10,629 nucleotides of DNA from an uncultured Collinsella sp. (GCA_902494945.1 CABUVF010000066.1:1-10629), one strand, 5' to 3'; positions 1-7,191 are shown, numbered from the stretch's first letter. Numbers and translations: made by a program. Notes: generated from the letters alone by a model not told the origin.

Positions 1-839
1 ACGATGATGATGTCGAGCAACGTCATCCACATCATGGAGTCGCCGTCCACGTCGTCGCGCGCATAGCCAATGCCCTGATTGGAATCGGCATCGATCAGAT
101 CGTCCACGCGCGCATCGGCATCCGACAGCGCCTCGACCATATCCTGCTCGGCATCGGTGCGCTCGGCGGTGGAGAGGTCGCGGTCGTTAAAGGTAAAGGA
201 GTACGTGTAGGCGGACGCGCCGCCGGCATCCTCGAGCGCGGCAAAACCGGCGTCGGTGACCTCGGCGACACCATACGTGATGGTGTTCACCGTAAAGTCC
301 GAATTGTCGAGGAACAGCGCCTGGCTATCGGGCTGCGTCATGATGCCGCAGATGGTGTAGGTGCGCCCCTCGAGCTCGACCTTATCGCCGATGGCGAGGT
401 CGTTATTGGTGGCAAAGACGCGGTCGATGGCCACCTCGTCGTCCGCCTTTGGCTGCTTGCCTTCGCAGTAGGACGCAATGTCGACCTTGGTGCGATGCGC
501 GTAGGTGCGCAGGGTGCGCTTGGTGCCGTCGTCGCCGGACGCCTTTTTGATGATGGCGTCGATAGAGAAGTTCTTGTAGAGCGTAACGCCGCCGACGTCC
601 TCAGCCGCGTCTTCGGCAGCCTTGAGCTGCTCGTCGGTGGCCTCGAAGGAGGTAGTTACGCGGCCGTCCTCAATCGTGTAGTCGTCGCACATGTCATCAA
701 TGAGGCAGCCGATGGAATGCGCCGCGAGCAAAAAGCCCGAGGTAAGGGCGATGCTTCCGCACATAAGCAAAAAGATGCCCAGGTACTTGCCGATATTGCG
801 GCGCAGCTCGCGCGGGAGACGTTTTGCGAGAGGTGTCAT
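1..839 (-). CDS. FtsX-type ABC transporter permease, N-terminal part (runs off left edge)
   Basis: About 279 codons are visible on the minus strand from the ATG at 837-839; the frame is open to the window edge, so the C-terminus is missing. The protein starts MTPLAKRLPRELRRNIGKYL, a basic cytoplasmic segment, followed by a hydrophobic helix (about residues 19-41). A long hydrophilic extracytoplasmic domain follows (about 45-265), rich in Asp, Glu and Thr, with a beta-rich stretch near VEGRTYTICGIM-like sequence (about residues 153-166). A second hydrophobic segment (SMMWMTLLDIIIV) begins at the edge. This layout, one N-terminal helix and then a MacB-type periplasmic core, is that of large FtsX-family permeases. 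It starts 8 nt after the stop of the ATPase at 848-1561, its likely partner. Such pairs export or extract lipophilic molecules or peptides; no substrate can be read here. The start is supported by the preceding AGG motif and the short spacing. Confidence 0.85.
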   Translation of the reverse strand, partial: MTPLAKRLPRELRRNIGKYLGIFLLMCGSIALTSGFLLAAHSIGCLIDDMCDDYTIEDGRVTTSFEATDEQLKAAEDAAEDVGGVTLYKNFSIDAIIKKASGDDGTKRTLRTYAHRTKVDIASYCEGKQPKADDEVAIDRVFATNNDLAIGDKVELEGRTYTICGIMTQPDSQALFLDNSDFTVNTITYGVAEVTDAGFAALEDAGGASAYTYSFTFNDRDLSTAERTDAEQDMVEALSDADARVDDLIDADSNQGIGYARDDVDGDSMMWMTLLDIII

Positions 840-847
840 GGCGCCGC

Positions 848-1561
848 CTACCAATCGAGCTCGGCGGCCGCGACGGGCGACTCGTTGAGCTCGTCCTCGA
901 CGATGCGGCCGTCGCGCAGGCGCAGCACGCGATTGGCCATGCGCGCGATGGCGGCGTTGTGGGTGACAATGATGATGGTGCAGCCGTAGGTGCGGTTGAC
1001 GTCCTCCATGAGCTGCAGGATTTCCTTGGACGTCTTGTAGTCGAGCGCGCCGGTGGGCTCGTCGCACAGCAGCAGGCCCGGGTTTTTGACGAGCGCGCGG
1101 CCGATGGCGCAGCGCTGCTGCTGGCCACCCGAGACCTGGCGCGGGAACTTGTTGCGGTGCTCGTAGAGGCCCAGCGAACGCAGCAGGTCGTCGACATTGA
1201 GCGGGTTTTTGGACAGGTGCGCCGTGACCTCGATGTTCTCCTTGATGGTAAGGTCGGGCACCAGGTTGTAGAACTGGAAGACAAAGCCCAGCTCGCGGCG
1301 TCGGTACTCGCCCAGATCGGCAGGCTTGAGCGCGGTGAGGTCGCAGCCGTCCACCATGATGGAGCCGCCGTCGGCATCCTCCAGGCCGCCAATGAGGTTG
1401 AGAAAGGTCGACTTGCCCGAGCCCGAGGGCCCCAGCATGACGCAGATCTCGCCGCGGTTGATGGACGTGTCGATGCCATCGAGTACCGTCAGGCGCGCAT
1501 CACCGTCGCCGTAGTGTTTCTTAAGCCCGCTGACCTGGACATAGGCTCGCTTTGTCGCCAT
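848..1561 (-). CDS. ABC transporter ATP-binding protein, MacB/LolD-like
   Basis: A complete 237-residue nucleotide-binding subunit. Walker A is GPSGSGKST at residues 44-52, the Q-loop glutamine is in FVFQ (Q96), the signature is VSGGQQQR at 143-150, Walker B is LLLCDEPT at 163-170 followed by the D-loop GALD, and the switch histidine is H201 in VTHN. The length and the pattern GALDYKTSKEIL are typical of the small ATPases that pair with FtsX permeases (MacB, LolD, YknY and the bacitracin-type exporters). The start is ATG at 1559-1561, with a GGGGG purine tract 5 nt upstream (1567-1571). Its stop lies 8 nt before the permease start, so the two are co-transcribed. It is separated by 319 bp of repeat-rich DNA from the ABC-2 operon on the same strand, so it probably has its own promoter. 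A weak -10-like TACTAT lies on the minus strand at 1603-1608, without a convincing -35. Confidence 0.95.
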   Translation of the reverse strand: MATKRAYVQVSGLKKHYGDGDARLTVLDGIDTSINRGEICVMLGPSGSGKSTFLNLIGGLEDADGGSIMVDGCDLTALKPADLGEYRRRELGFVFQFYNLVPDLTIKENIEVTAHLSKNPLNVDDLLRSLGLYEHRNKFPRQVSGGQQQRCAIGRALVKNPGLLLCDEPTGALDYKTSKEILQLMEDVNRTYGCTIIIVTHNAAIARMANRVLRLRDGRIVEDELNESPVAAAELDW

Positions 1562-1669
1562 CTTATCCCCCGTTGTTAGCCTTCTGCTACTTTTCTAGGG
1601 TAATAGTAAACCCAGGCGAACTATTTTTAAGCGACAGGCGCGATTTTTTCCAAACCAGTCATTGGGTAC

Positions 1670-1725
1670 TCATTGGGGACAGACTTAAATGACTGAAACC
1701 ACTCATTTAAGTCTGTCCCCAATGA
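1670..1725. repeat. Perfect 23-bp inverted repeat with 10-nt loop
   Basis: The arms at 1670-1692 and 1703-1725 are exactly complementary over 23 bases, around the loop CTGAAACCAC (1693-1702). Each arm carries the motif GGGGACAG followed by an AT-rich ACTTAAATGA. A copy of the outer bases, TCATTGGG, also occurs at 1659-1666, just outside the left arm. Perfection over 23 bp in non-coding DNA implies either recent insertion or selection for the folded form. No T-run follows on either strand, which argues against an ordinary intrinsic terminator. Confidence 0.9.
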
Positions 1726-1736
1726 ATGCCGGGGCT

Positions 1737-1874
1737 GTCCCCAAGTGCCGGCAGGAAAGGAACGTCCCCAAGTGCCGACATATTGGGACAGTCCTTGCCG
1801 GCACGACCGGCGGGCCGGCGAATCGACAAAGACTGTCTCCGATGACTAGCCGTTTAAGAACGTCCCCGATGACC
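1737..1874. repeat. Degenerate GTCCCC-type repeats and inverted repeats (REP-like)
   Basis: GTCCCCAAGTGCCG occurs at 1737-1750 and again at 1764-1777. A related pair, GTCTCCGATGAC and GTCCCCGATGAC, starts at 1835 and 1862. In both pairs the copies are exactly 27 nt apart, and the filler ends in AAGGAAC or TTAAGAAC. GTGCCGGCA at 1745-1753 is complementary to TGCCGGCAC at 1796-1804, so much of the region can fold. Similar GGGGACAG/CTGTCCCC arrays are known from REP elements linked to Y1-type (TnpA-REP) transposases. No transposase gene lies in the window, so that link is inference. Confidence 0.65.
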
Positions 1875-1880
1875 AGGTAG

Positions 1881-3086
1881 CTAGGCGTGGGATTTGGCGC
1901 GGGTGAGGGCCAGGCCTACGGCGGCGATGGCGGCGGCGAAGAGCACCGTGACGCCCAGATCGCAGGCGATGTCGCCCAGCACGGTGGACGTCAGGTCCGC
2001 GGCGAGCGCCTTGCCGATCGCGGCGTTCACCCAATATGTCGGCACAAAATGCGCTACGGTCTGCACGGCCGAGCCCATCAGCGACAGCGGCATCCAGGCG
2101 CCGCCCAAAAACGTCATGAGCAAGCCAAGCAGGTTGCCCACACCGTTGAGCAGCTCTTCGCGCGCGCCCAGGCTCGAAAGGGCAAAGCCAACGGCCAGCG
2201 GCGTGCACGCTAGGGCAAACGTTGCCGCCAGCGTCAGGCACACACGGCCCACGCCGACCTCGGCGACCGCGCCGGCAAAGCCCACGACGCCCATCATGCT
2301 CGACACAAGCCAAATACAGACAGTGAGCACGGCGGCGGCCGCGAACACGGCAAGCGAACGCTGGCGCTCGGGGATTGGGCCGGCATCCATACGACGCACG
2401 CGCTCGGGCTCGTTCATGCCCGAGAACACCAGCCCCACCGACACGATGACCGACGAGATGATCGCGTACGCGCCAAAGTTGAAGTACGACTCGAGCGTGG
2501 CGGCGGCAGTCGAGTCAACCTTAACCTGCTCGATCTGGACCTCCGCGCGCTTTGAGGCGGCATGCTCGGCGGCCTTGGCGACGTCGCCGTTGGAGGCGGC
2601 GGGCTCAAGCGCCGCCGCGGCGCCCGCGAGCGAAATCCACCGCGAGGCCTCGGCAGACGAAAGCGCCGCCGCCATGGTGCCGGAACCATAGGTCACGTCG
2701 AGCTTGGGCAGGGCCTCCCCCGCACGGGCGGCCGCAACAAGATCGTCCTCGAACCCTTCCGGGATAAAGAACACGCAATCGGCGCTGCCCTTGGCGCTGT
2801 TGCTCTTGGAGAGCGCGTCGGCAAGGTCGTACGTGTCGTCGCCGACGCCCGTGACCAGGTCAAAGCGCGAACCCAGGTGCTTGGTAAGCGCCCGCGAAAG
2901 ATCGCTGTGGTCGCGATCGACCACGATCACGTTGGCGTCGTAGGGCTTGTACTCGGTCAGCTGCGACGAGTTCCAGCTGACCGAGGCCGCAATGAACACG
3001 CCCATGAGTGAAATGAACACCGTGTAGATGAGCAGGTAGAACGGGTGCGCGAGCGCCATGCGAAGCGCGGTCTTAAAGGTGCTCAT
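1881..3086 (-). CDS. ABC-2 type permease, second permease of exporter (LnrN/LnrM-like)
   Basis: A 401-residue membrane protein starting MSTFKTALRMALAHPFYLLI. It has one N-terminal helix (about 17-35), a large extracytoplasmic domain (about 40-205), then a membrane domain with segments near 206-224, 245-272, 280-305, 315-345 and 372-394. This is the ABC2_membrane_3 layout shared by LnrM/LnrN and YhgE-like exporter subunits. An upstream in-frame ATG at 3099-3101 exists, but GGAAGGAG (plus-strand positions 3092-3099) sits 5 nt before the ATG at 3084-3086, so I chose the latter. The start overlaps the end of the preceding permease gene by 14 nt, which indicates translational coupling and a heteromeric pair. 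The protein ends in a basic tail (TRAKSHA). It is last in the operon; the repeat region follows it. Confidence 0.9.
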   Translation of the reverse strand: MSTFKTALRMALAHPFYLLIYTVFISLMGVFIAASVSWNSSQLTEYKPYDANVIVVDRDHSDLSRALTKHLGSRFDLVTGVGDDTYDLADALSKSNSAKGSADCVFFIPEGFEDDLVAAARAGEALPKLDVTYGSGTMAAALSSAEASRWISLAGAAAALEPAASNGDVAKAAEHAASKRAEVQIEQVKVDSTAAATLESYFNFGAYAIISSVIVSVGLVFSGMNEPERVRRMDAGPIPERQRSLAVFAAAAVLTVCIWLVSSMMGVVGFAGAVAEVGVGRVCLTLAATFALACTPLAVGFALSSLGAREELLNGVGNLLGLLMTFLGGAWMPLSLMGSAVQTVAHFVPTYWVNAAIGKALAADLTSTVLGDIACDLGVTVLFAAAIAAVGLALTRAKSHA

Positions 3087-4260
3087 AGCGGCTCCTTCCA
3101 AAGATCAGCGTAGCGGCGGCGACAAACACCAGGGCCATGAGGACAAGCGCACCGGCGCGAACGACAAAGGGGCCCAGATCCTCAAAGAAATACAGGCGGT
3201 TGAACATATCGCAGATGAGCTTGACGGGGTTGAGCCAGCACTCGGCCGGACAGGCGCGGGCAACATCGTCGGCAAGCGCCATCGCCGGCTCGCCGTAGAG
3301 TCCGGCGAACAGGGCGCACGTGGTGGCAAAGCCCGTGAGGATGCCCGATTTGGACGCCTTGCCGCCCTTAACGGGAAGCGTCCCCACAAAAAGCCCCAGG
3401 CCCGTGGCAGCAAGCGCGGATGCGGCGCCGCCCGCCAGGCACAGCCCCTCGCGCCCGCCAAAGTCGATGCCGACCACCAGGCGCACGTAGCCGATCGCGA
3501 TCGCCATCGAGGCAAATGAGACCAGCCACGAGCCGACAAAAATGCCGGCCAGCGACGCCGTCTTGGAGACGCCGCCCACGCAGCGGCGCGCGCCGAGGCC
3601 GGACAGATTGGGCTGCAGATCGACGACGGCCAGGGCCGCAAACTCGGAAGACATCATCGCGACCAGGCCAAAGAGCGCGTAATAGTAGATGGTCGTACCG
3701 TCGGGCGTGGTGCGCGTAAGGCTCACGCGGCGAGTGCCGCCCTTAAGCGACAGGGCGCGCGCAACCGCCTCCGGGTCGGCGAGCGCCGCCGGGTTGTCCT
3801 GGGCAATCTGGCGCATGAGCTCGGCATTTTGCGTATACGAGCTCGCCACCGTCTCCAGGATGCTGCGGTCGGTGAGCACCGTACTGGCGCGCGAGCTATC
3901 GTAGCTCGAAAGCAACGTAAGCTTGGGCGCGCCCGCGTCGTCGACCGTGTAGACGCCCGCAACCTCGCCGGACTTGAGCGCATGGTTCGCCTCGGCCGCG
4001 TCGTCGCACTCGTGGATCTTAAGCAGCTGGTCGTCGCCCTCCTTGGCAAGCGACGTCGCCACGTCCTTAAAGGTCGAAGCGTCCCAGGCCTCGTCGGCGA
4101 CAACGGCTACCGGCACCGGATCGACCTTGCCGTCGGAGCTGAGGTTCGCAAACATAAACATGAACATCGTGGAAAGCGCAATGGGAAAGAGCGCGCCCCA
4201 GACCCATGTGCTCGGCCGGCGCAGCAGCGTCTTGACCGTGATAATGATGGTGTTGATCAT
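3073..4260 (-). CDS. ABC-2 type permease, first permease of exporter (LnrM/LnrN-like)
   Basis: A 395-residue membrane protein starting MINTIIITVKTLLRRPSTWV. It has one N-terminal helix (about 19-39), then an extracytoplasmic domain to about residue 188 with the pattern VPVAVVADE at its start, as in other ABC-2 permeases of this type. Membrane segments follow near 191-213, 236-264, 271-294, 306-323 and 366-387. Two cysteines in the loop before the last helix (C337 and C341, in RACPAECWLNP) could form a disulfide. It shares this layout with the next gene, so the two probably form a heterodimeric pore driven by the ATPase at 4270-5208. The start ATG at 4258-4260 follows AGGGGGC with good spacing, and the gap from the ATPase stop is 9 nt. 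Substrate is not evident from sequence. Confidence 0.9.
   Translation of the reverse strand: MINTIIITVKTLLRRPSTWVWGALFPIALSTMFMFMFANLSSDGKVDPVPVAVVADEAWDASTFKDVATSLAKEGDDQLLKIHECDDAAEANHALKSGEVAGVYTVDDAGAPKLTLLSSYDSSRASTVLTDRSILETVASSYTQNAELMRQIAQDNPAALADPEAVARALSLKGGTRRVSLTRTTPDGTTIYYYALFGLVAMMSSEFAALAVVDLQPNLSGLGARRCVGGVSKTASLAGIFVGSWLVSFASMAIAIGYVRLVVGIDFGGREGLCLAGGAASALAATGLGLFVGTLPVKGGKASKSGILTGFATTCALFAGLYGEPAMALADDVARACPAECWLNPVKLICDMFNRLYFFEDLGPFVVRAGALVLMALVFVAAATLIFGRSRYEHL
3092..3099 (-). promoter_or_regulatory. Strong ribosome binding site inside the upstream permease gene
   Basis: GGAAGGAG on the minus strand lies 5 nt before the ATG at 3084-3086 and inside the last codons of the preceding gene. 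It decides the start of the second permease and fits coupled translation of the two permeases. Confidence 0.75.
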
Positions 4261-4269
4261 GGCTGCCCC

Positions 4270-5208
4270 CTAGTCGCGTAGCTCGCGGCCGGTGATCTCG
4301 AGGAACACGTCGTTGAGGGTCGGCGGCTCGCTCCACACGCGACCGAGTGCCACGTCGGCGGCGCGCAGCGTGTCAAGGATGTCGACCAGATTATGTGGGC
4401 TCGCCTCGCAGGTGCAGATGAGCTCGCCGCCGGACAGCTCAACCGAAAGCACGTGCTCCAGAGCGCGCAGCCGCTCGACCGTGGCGGGCTCGACGGCGCC
4501 GACCTCGACGGTCACGCGCTCGCCCATCTGAATCATGCGCTTGAGCTCGTCGTTGGTGCCCTGCGCCAGCACGCGGCCGCCGTCCATGATCATGATGCGG
4601 CTGCAGATCTGCTCGACCTCCTCCATGTAATGGCTGGTATACACCACCGTGGCGCCCTCGTCGCGCAGGCGGCAGATGCCCTCCAGAATGGCGTTGCGGC
4701 TCTGCGGATCGACTGCCACTGTGGGCTCGTCAAAGAAGATGAGCTCGGGCTTGTGCGCGATGCCGCAGGCAATGTTGAGACGGCGTGCCAAGCCGCCCGA
4801 GAGCTTTCCGGGGCGAAACTTGGTAAAGTCGCCCAAGCCGACAAAGTCGATCGCCTCGTCCACCAGCGCGCGGCGGCGCTTGCGGTCGTTGACGTAGAGG
4901 CTGCAGAAATAGTCGATGTTTTCGCGCACGGTGAGCTCGTCAAACACCGCCACCTGCTGTGGCACCACGCCGACGCGACGCTTAAGGTCGTAGCGGGTGG
5001 GCGTCATGGGCTCGCCGAACAGCTCGATGGTGCCCTTGTCGTAAGCGAGCAGCTGCAGGATGCAGTTGATGGACGTGGTCTTGCCCGAGCCGTTGGGGCC
5101 CAGCAGGCCAAAGATCTCGCCAGGGGCAATACTCAGGTTAAAGTGGTCGAGCGCGATAAGATCGTCGTAGCGCTTGACGAGGTTTTCGACGTGGACGATA
5201 TCTGTCAT
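4270..5208 (-). CDS. ABC-2 exporter ATP-binding protein (LnrL-like)
   Basis: A 312-residue ATPase from the ATG at 5206-5208 (MTDIVHVENLVKRYDDLIAL). Walker A is GPNGSGKTT at 37-45, the Q-loop is VPQQ (81-85 area), the signature is LSGGL at 136-140 with Leu in place of the usual Gln, Walker B is LIFFDEP at 156-162, the D-loop reads VAVDP, and the switch histidine is H193 in YTSHYMEE. A C-terminal domain of about 90 residues follows, ending in TLNDVFLEITGREL, a common end in drug and antibiotic exporter ATPases (DrrA, LnrL, CcmA types). An earlier in-frame ATG at 5272-5274 exists, but AGAAGGG lies 7 nt before 5208 and the homologous part starts there. It is the first gene of a three-gene exporter operon and faces the kinase gene across 211 bp, so the adjacent two-component system probably controls it. 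Confidence 0.93.
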   Translation of the reverse strand: MTDIVHVENLVKRYDDLIALDHFNLSIAPGEIFGLLGPNGSGKTTSINCILQLLAYDKGTIELFGEPMTPTRYDLKRRVGVVPQQVAVFDELTVRENIDYFCSLYVNDRKRRRALVDEAIDFVGLGDFTKFRPGKLSGGLARRLNIACGIAHKPELIFFDEPTVAVDPQSRNAILEGICRLRDEGATVVYTSHYMEEVEQICSRIMIMDGGRVLAQGTNDELKRMIQMGERVTVEVGAVEPATVERLRALEHVLSVELSGGELICTCEASPHNLVDILDTLRAADVALGRVWSEPPTLNDVFLEITGRELRD

Positions 5209-5319
5209 GAGGCGGCCCTTCTGTTGGTCGTGGCCCGGTACGATTGCATCATCGCAGGAGAGGACGGCGCGCACCAGTGAGCTTTGTCACGAGTGCGAGG
5301 GGGCAGAGGCGAAACCCCC

Positions 5320-5331
5320 GCTCGCGCGAGC
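5320..5331. repeat. 12-bp perfect palindrome GCTCGCGCGAGC
   Basis: An exact dyad in the divergent intergenic region. It could be an operator, but a CG-rich palindrome of this length can also arise by chance in DNA of this composition. Confidence 0.5.
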
Positions 5332-5407
5332 GATCGACGCCGCTTTGCCGCGCGGGAGGAATGTCACGGTTGCCCCGGGCGGCGCCTCCCCCGCGCGCAG
5401 CATCGCG

Positions 5408-5413
5408 TACAAT
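5408..5413 (+). promoter_or_regulatory. -10 element TACAAT placed for a leaderless kinase mRNA
   Basis: TACAAT matches the sigma-70-type -10 consensus at five of six bases. Its last base is 6 nt from the ATG at 5420, so transcription would begin at or next to the A of the start codon. No ribosome binding site precedes this ATG. No good -35 hexamer lies at the usual spacing (5385-5390 is GC-rich), as might be expected for a promoter that needs an activator. Leaderless mRNAs are common in actinobacteria. Confidence 0.55.
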
Positions 5414-5419
5414 ACCCGT

Positions 5420-6565
5420 ATGAACAGGCTTTTCGACAAATCGATTGTGCTGGCGTGCTGTATTGCGGCCGCCATGGGTCTTGCCGTGGACGCTCGTCTG
5501 GTTGTGGCGTTTTGCCTTGGCGTTATGGCCACCTCGGCGTCGGAAGTCGCACGAGAAGAACACGCCCATCGCGCGAGCGAGGCCGCGAGCTACGCTTACA
5601 TCATCGCTGCCGTCTTCGTGCCGCCATTTATGCCGTTCGCACCCCTTGCCTTCTATGACATCGCGCGACGCGTGCGCCGTGAACGCATCTGGCCCGCGCT
5701 GGCGATTGGCGCCGTGTTTGTCTGCGCGCTTGTCGCGGACCTTCGTGGCGGCGTGCTCACCACCCGAACGCTGTTGCTAACCGCCATCCTTTCGATCGCT
5801 GCCACGTTGCTGTCGCTGCGCACCGCGCAGCTGGAGCACGAACAGGATCGCATGCGTCGCACCCGCGACAAGCTGCAAGAACGCGCCCTGGTACTCGAGG
5901 CACGCAACCGCGACCTCGCCGACCGCCAGGACTACGAAGTCGAGCTCGCAACGCTCGCCGAACGCGCCCGCATCGCGCGCGAGATCCACGATAACGTGGG
6001 CCACCAGCTCACGCGCGCTTCGCTCCAAACCGAAGCCTTGCGCGTGGTCCACGCCAACGAGCCCGGCGTCGCCGCCGATTTCGCCGATGTCAAACGCACG
6101 GTTGACGAGGCGCTCCAGCTCGTGCGCGCCAGCGTCCACGCGCTCAACGACAATGCAACCAACCTCTCCGTGCAGCTCGAGCGCATCGTTGAAGGCGTAC
6201 GCTCGGACAGCGGCCCACAGATTGAGCTTGAAGTTTTGGCCGAGCATGCGCCCGCCAACGTCGCCAACTGCTTTGCGGCGGTCCTGCGCGAGGCGCTCTC
6301 CAACACCATGCGCCACGCTTGCGCCCAGACCGTCACCGCACGATGCATGGAGCATCCGTCGTTTTACCAGCTCATCGTTACCGACGATGGCGTGGGCGGG
6401 GTCCAAGCAATCGGCCGTGGCGCCGCGGAGGGCATGGGGCTCGTCTCCATGCGCGAGCGCATCGAGGCGCTTGGCGGCACCTTCACCGCCGGTCCGCGCG
6501 CCGGCGCCGGCGGCTGGCGCGTGTTTGCCACCGTTCCCAAACAGCAAGGAGATGAGGACCGATGA
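5420..6565 (+). CDS. Sensor histidine kinase, DesK/NarL-system type (HisKA_3 + HATPase)
   Basis: A 381-residue kinase from the ATG at 5420 (MNRLFDKSIVLACCIAAAMG). The N-terminal half is a compact membrane sensor with hydrophobic segments near 8-22, 26-40, 58-80, 91-108 and 117-133, and no extracellular domain, which suggests sensing within or at the membrane. A charged coiled-coil linker follows (about 134-180). The phosphoacceptor is H190 in ERARIAREIHDNVGHQL, the HisKA_3 H-box. The ATPase domain has an N-box REALSNTMRHA (290-300), DDGVGG (322-327) and GMGLVSMRERI (338-348). The reading frame is open further upstream, but no other usable start codon lies between 5354 and 5420, and that part has no hydrophobic or kinase-like features. 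Its stop overlaps the regulator start (ATGA). It faces the exporter operon and probably controls it, as LnrJ does for LnrLMN. Confidence 0.93.
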   Translation: MNRLFDKSIVLACCIAAAMGLAVDARLVVAFCLGVMATSASEVAREEHAHRASEAASYAYIIAAVFVPPFMPFAPLAFYDIARRVRRERIWPALAIGAVFVCALVADLRGGVLTTRTLLLTAILSIAATLLSLRTAQLEHEQDRMRRTRDKLQERALVLEARNRDLADRQDYEVELATLAERARIAREIHDNVGHQLTRASLQTEALRVVHANEPGVAADFADVKRTVDEALQLVRASVHALNDNATNLSVQLERIVEGVRSDSGPQIELEVLAEHAPANVANCFAAVLREALSNTMRHACAQTVTARCMEHPSFYQLIVTDDGVGGVQAIGRGAAEGMGLVSMRERIEALGGTFTAGPRAGAGGWRVFATVPKQQGDEDR

Positions 6566-7191
6566 GGCTCATAGTTGTCGATGACGACCACTTGGTAGTC
6601 GATTCACTCAAGATTATCCTAGGCGCCCAGCCGCAGATCGAGGTGGTGGGTACCGGCGCCAATGGCGACGACGCGGTCGCGCTCTACGCTGAGCACACGC
6701 CCGACATCGCGCTGCTCGACATTCAGATGCCGGGGCGCGACGGACTTTCGGCGGCACGCGAGATCCTTGAGCGCGACCCTGCGGCGCGCGTGGTGTTTCT
6801 GACGACATTCTCGGATGACGAGTACATTGTGTCGGCGCTCAAACTGGGCGCCCGCGGCTACTTGATTAAAACCGATGTCGCCGTCATTCCTCCGGCGTTG
6901 GCGCAAGTCATGGACGGCAAACGCGTGCTCGAGGGTAAGGCGATCGAAGATGTTGACTTTGACGGGATGGGCGACAAGACGGGCACGCCCCGCCGGCCCG
7001 CAGCCTTTGCCAGCCTGACCGACCGCGAGTTCGAAGTCGCCGAGCTCATCGCCCGCGGCCTCGACAACAAGGAGATTGCCGCCACGGCTTATATGGGCGA
7101 AGGCACCGTACGCAACCACATCAGCTCAATCCTAGCCAAAATGGGCCTACGCAACCGCACGCAGATCGCCATCGCCTACCTGCGAGGGTAG
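6562..7191 (+). CDS. NarL/FixJ-type response regulator
   Basis: A 209-residue regulator. The receiver domain has the acidic cluster VVDDDH (residues 5-10), phosphoacceptor D53 in LLDIQMPGRDG, the switch threonine in FLTTF (81/82) and K103 in LIKTD. A linker with charged residues (about 125-148) leads to the LuxR-type helix-turn-helix: LTDREFEVAELIARGLDNKEIA begins at 152, and the recognition helix is in GTVRNHISSIL (181-191). It starts 4 nt inside the kinase gene (ATGA) after the ribosome site AAGGAG, so the two are made together. The nearby targets are probably the exporter promoter in 5209-5419 and its own operon. No terminator directly follows its stop; the first hairpins are in the palindromic units further on. 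Confidence 0.96.
   Translation: MRLIVVDDDHLVVDSLKIILGAQPQIEVVGTGANGDDAVALYAEHTPDIALLDIQMPGRDGLSAAREILERDPAARVVFLTTFSDDEYIVSALKLGARGYLIKTDVAVIPPALAQVMDGKRVLEGKAIEDVDFDGMGDKTGTPRRPAAFASLTDREFEVAELIARGLDNKEIAATAYMGEGTVRNHISSILAKMGLRNRTQIAIAYLRG

Larger units (their letters stand above)
1562..1880. other. Repeat-rich intergenic region
   Basis: This gap separates two minus-strand transcription units and contains no credible gene. The part near the ATPase (1562-1650) is AT-richer than its surroundings and may hold the promoter for the 848-1561 gene: TACTAT on the minus strand at 1603-1608, flanked by GGGT and ACCC as a short dyad. The rest (1659-1880) is made of repeats, annotated separately. I saw no U-tract after any hairpin here, so I do not call an intrinsic terminator. 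Confidence 0.6.
5209..5419. promoter_or_regulatory. Divergent promoter region between exporter operon and kinase/regulator operon
   Basis: These 211 bp must hold promoters for both directions. For the plus strand there is a good -10 (TACAAT, 5408-5413), annotated separately. For the minus strand I find a purine-rich ribosome site (AGAAGGG, plus-strand 5216-5222) but no -10/-35 pair I would defend. Two near-identical copies of TGTCACGRKTGC (5285-5296 and 5362-5373, 10 of 12 bases the same) lie in the same orientation, 77 bp apart. A 12-bp palindrome GCTCGCGCGAGC is at 5320-5331. These are candidates for regulator binding, unproven. Confidence 0.6.

Noticed and set aside
824..1579. 251-codon open frame on the plus strand opposite the MacB-like ATPase
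   Set aside because: Antisense shadow of a well-supported gene; composition is low in aromatic residues and has no family features.
1670..1725. Intrinsic terminator of the ABC-2 operon
   Set aside because: The hairpin is strong, but no T-run follows it on either strand.
4393..5280. 295-codon open frame on the plus strand opposite the exporter ATPase
   Set aside because: It is the antisense shadow of a clear ATPase with all motifs; the translation has no recognisable domain and reflects GC-biased codons.
5361..5363. ATG right after GGGAGGA as start of the kinase
   Set aside because: It is in a different frame from the kinase and too close to the purine tract to be well used.
5777..6547. 256-codon open frame on the minus strand opposite the kinase
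   Set aside because: Shadow of the HisKA_3/HATPase region; no ribosome site or domain.
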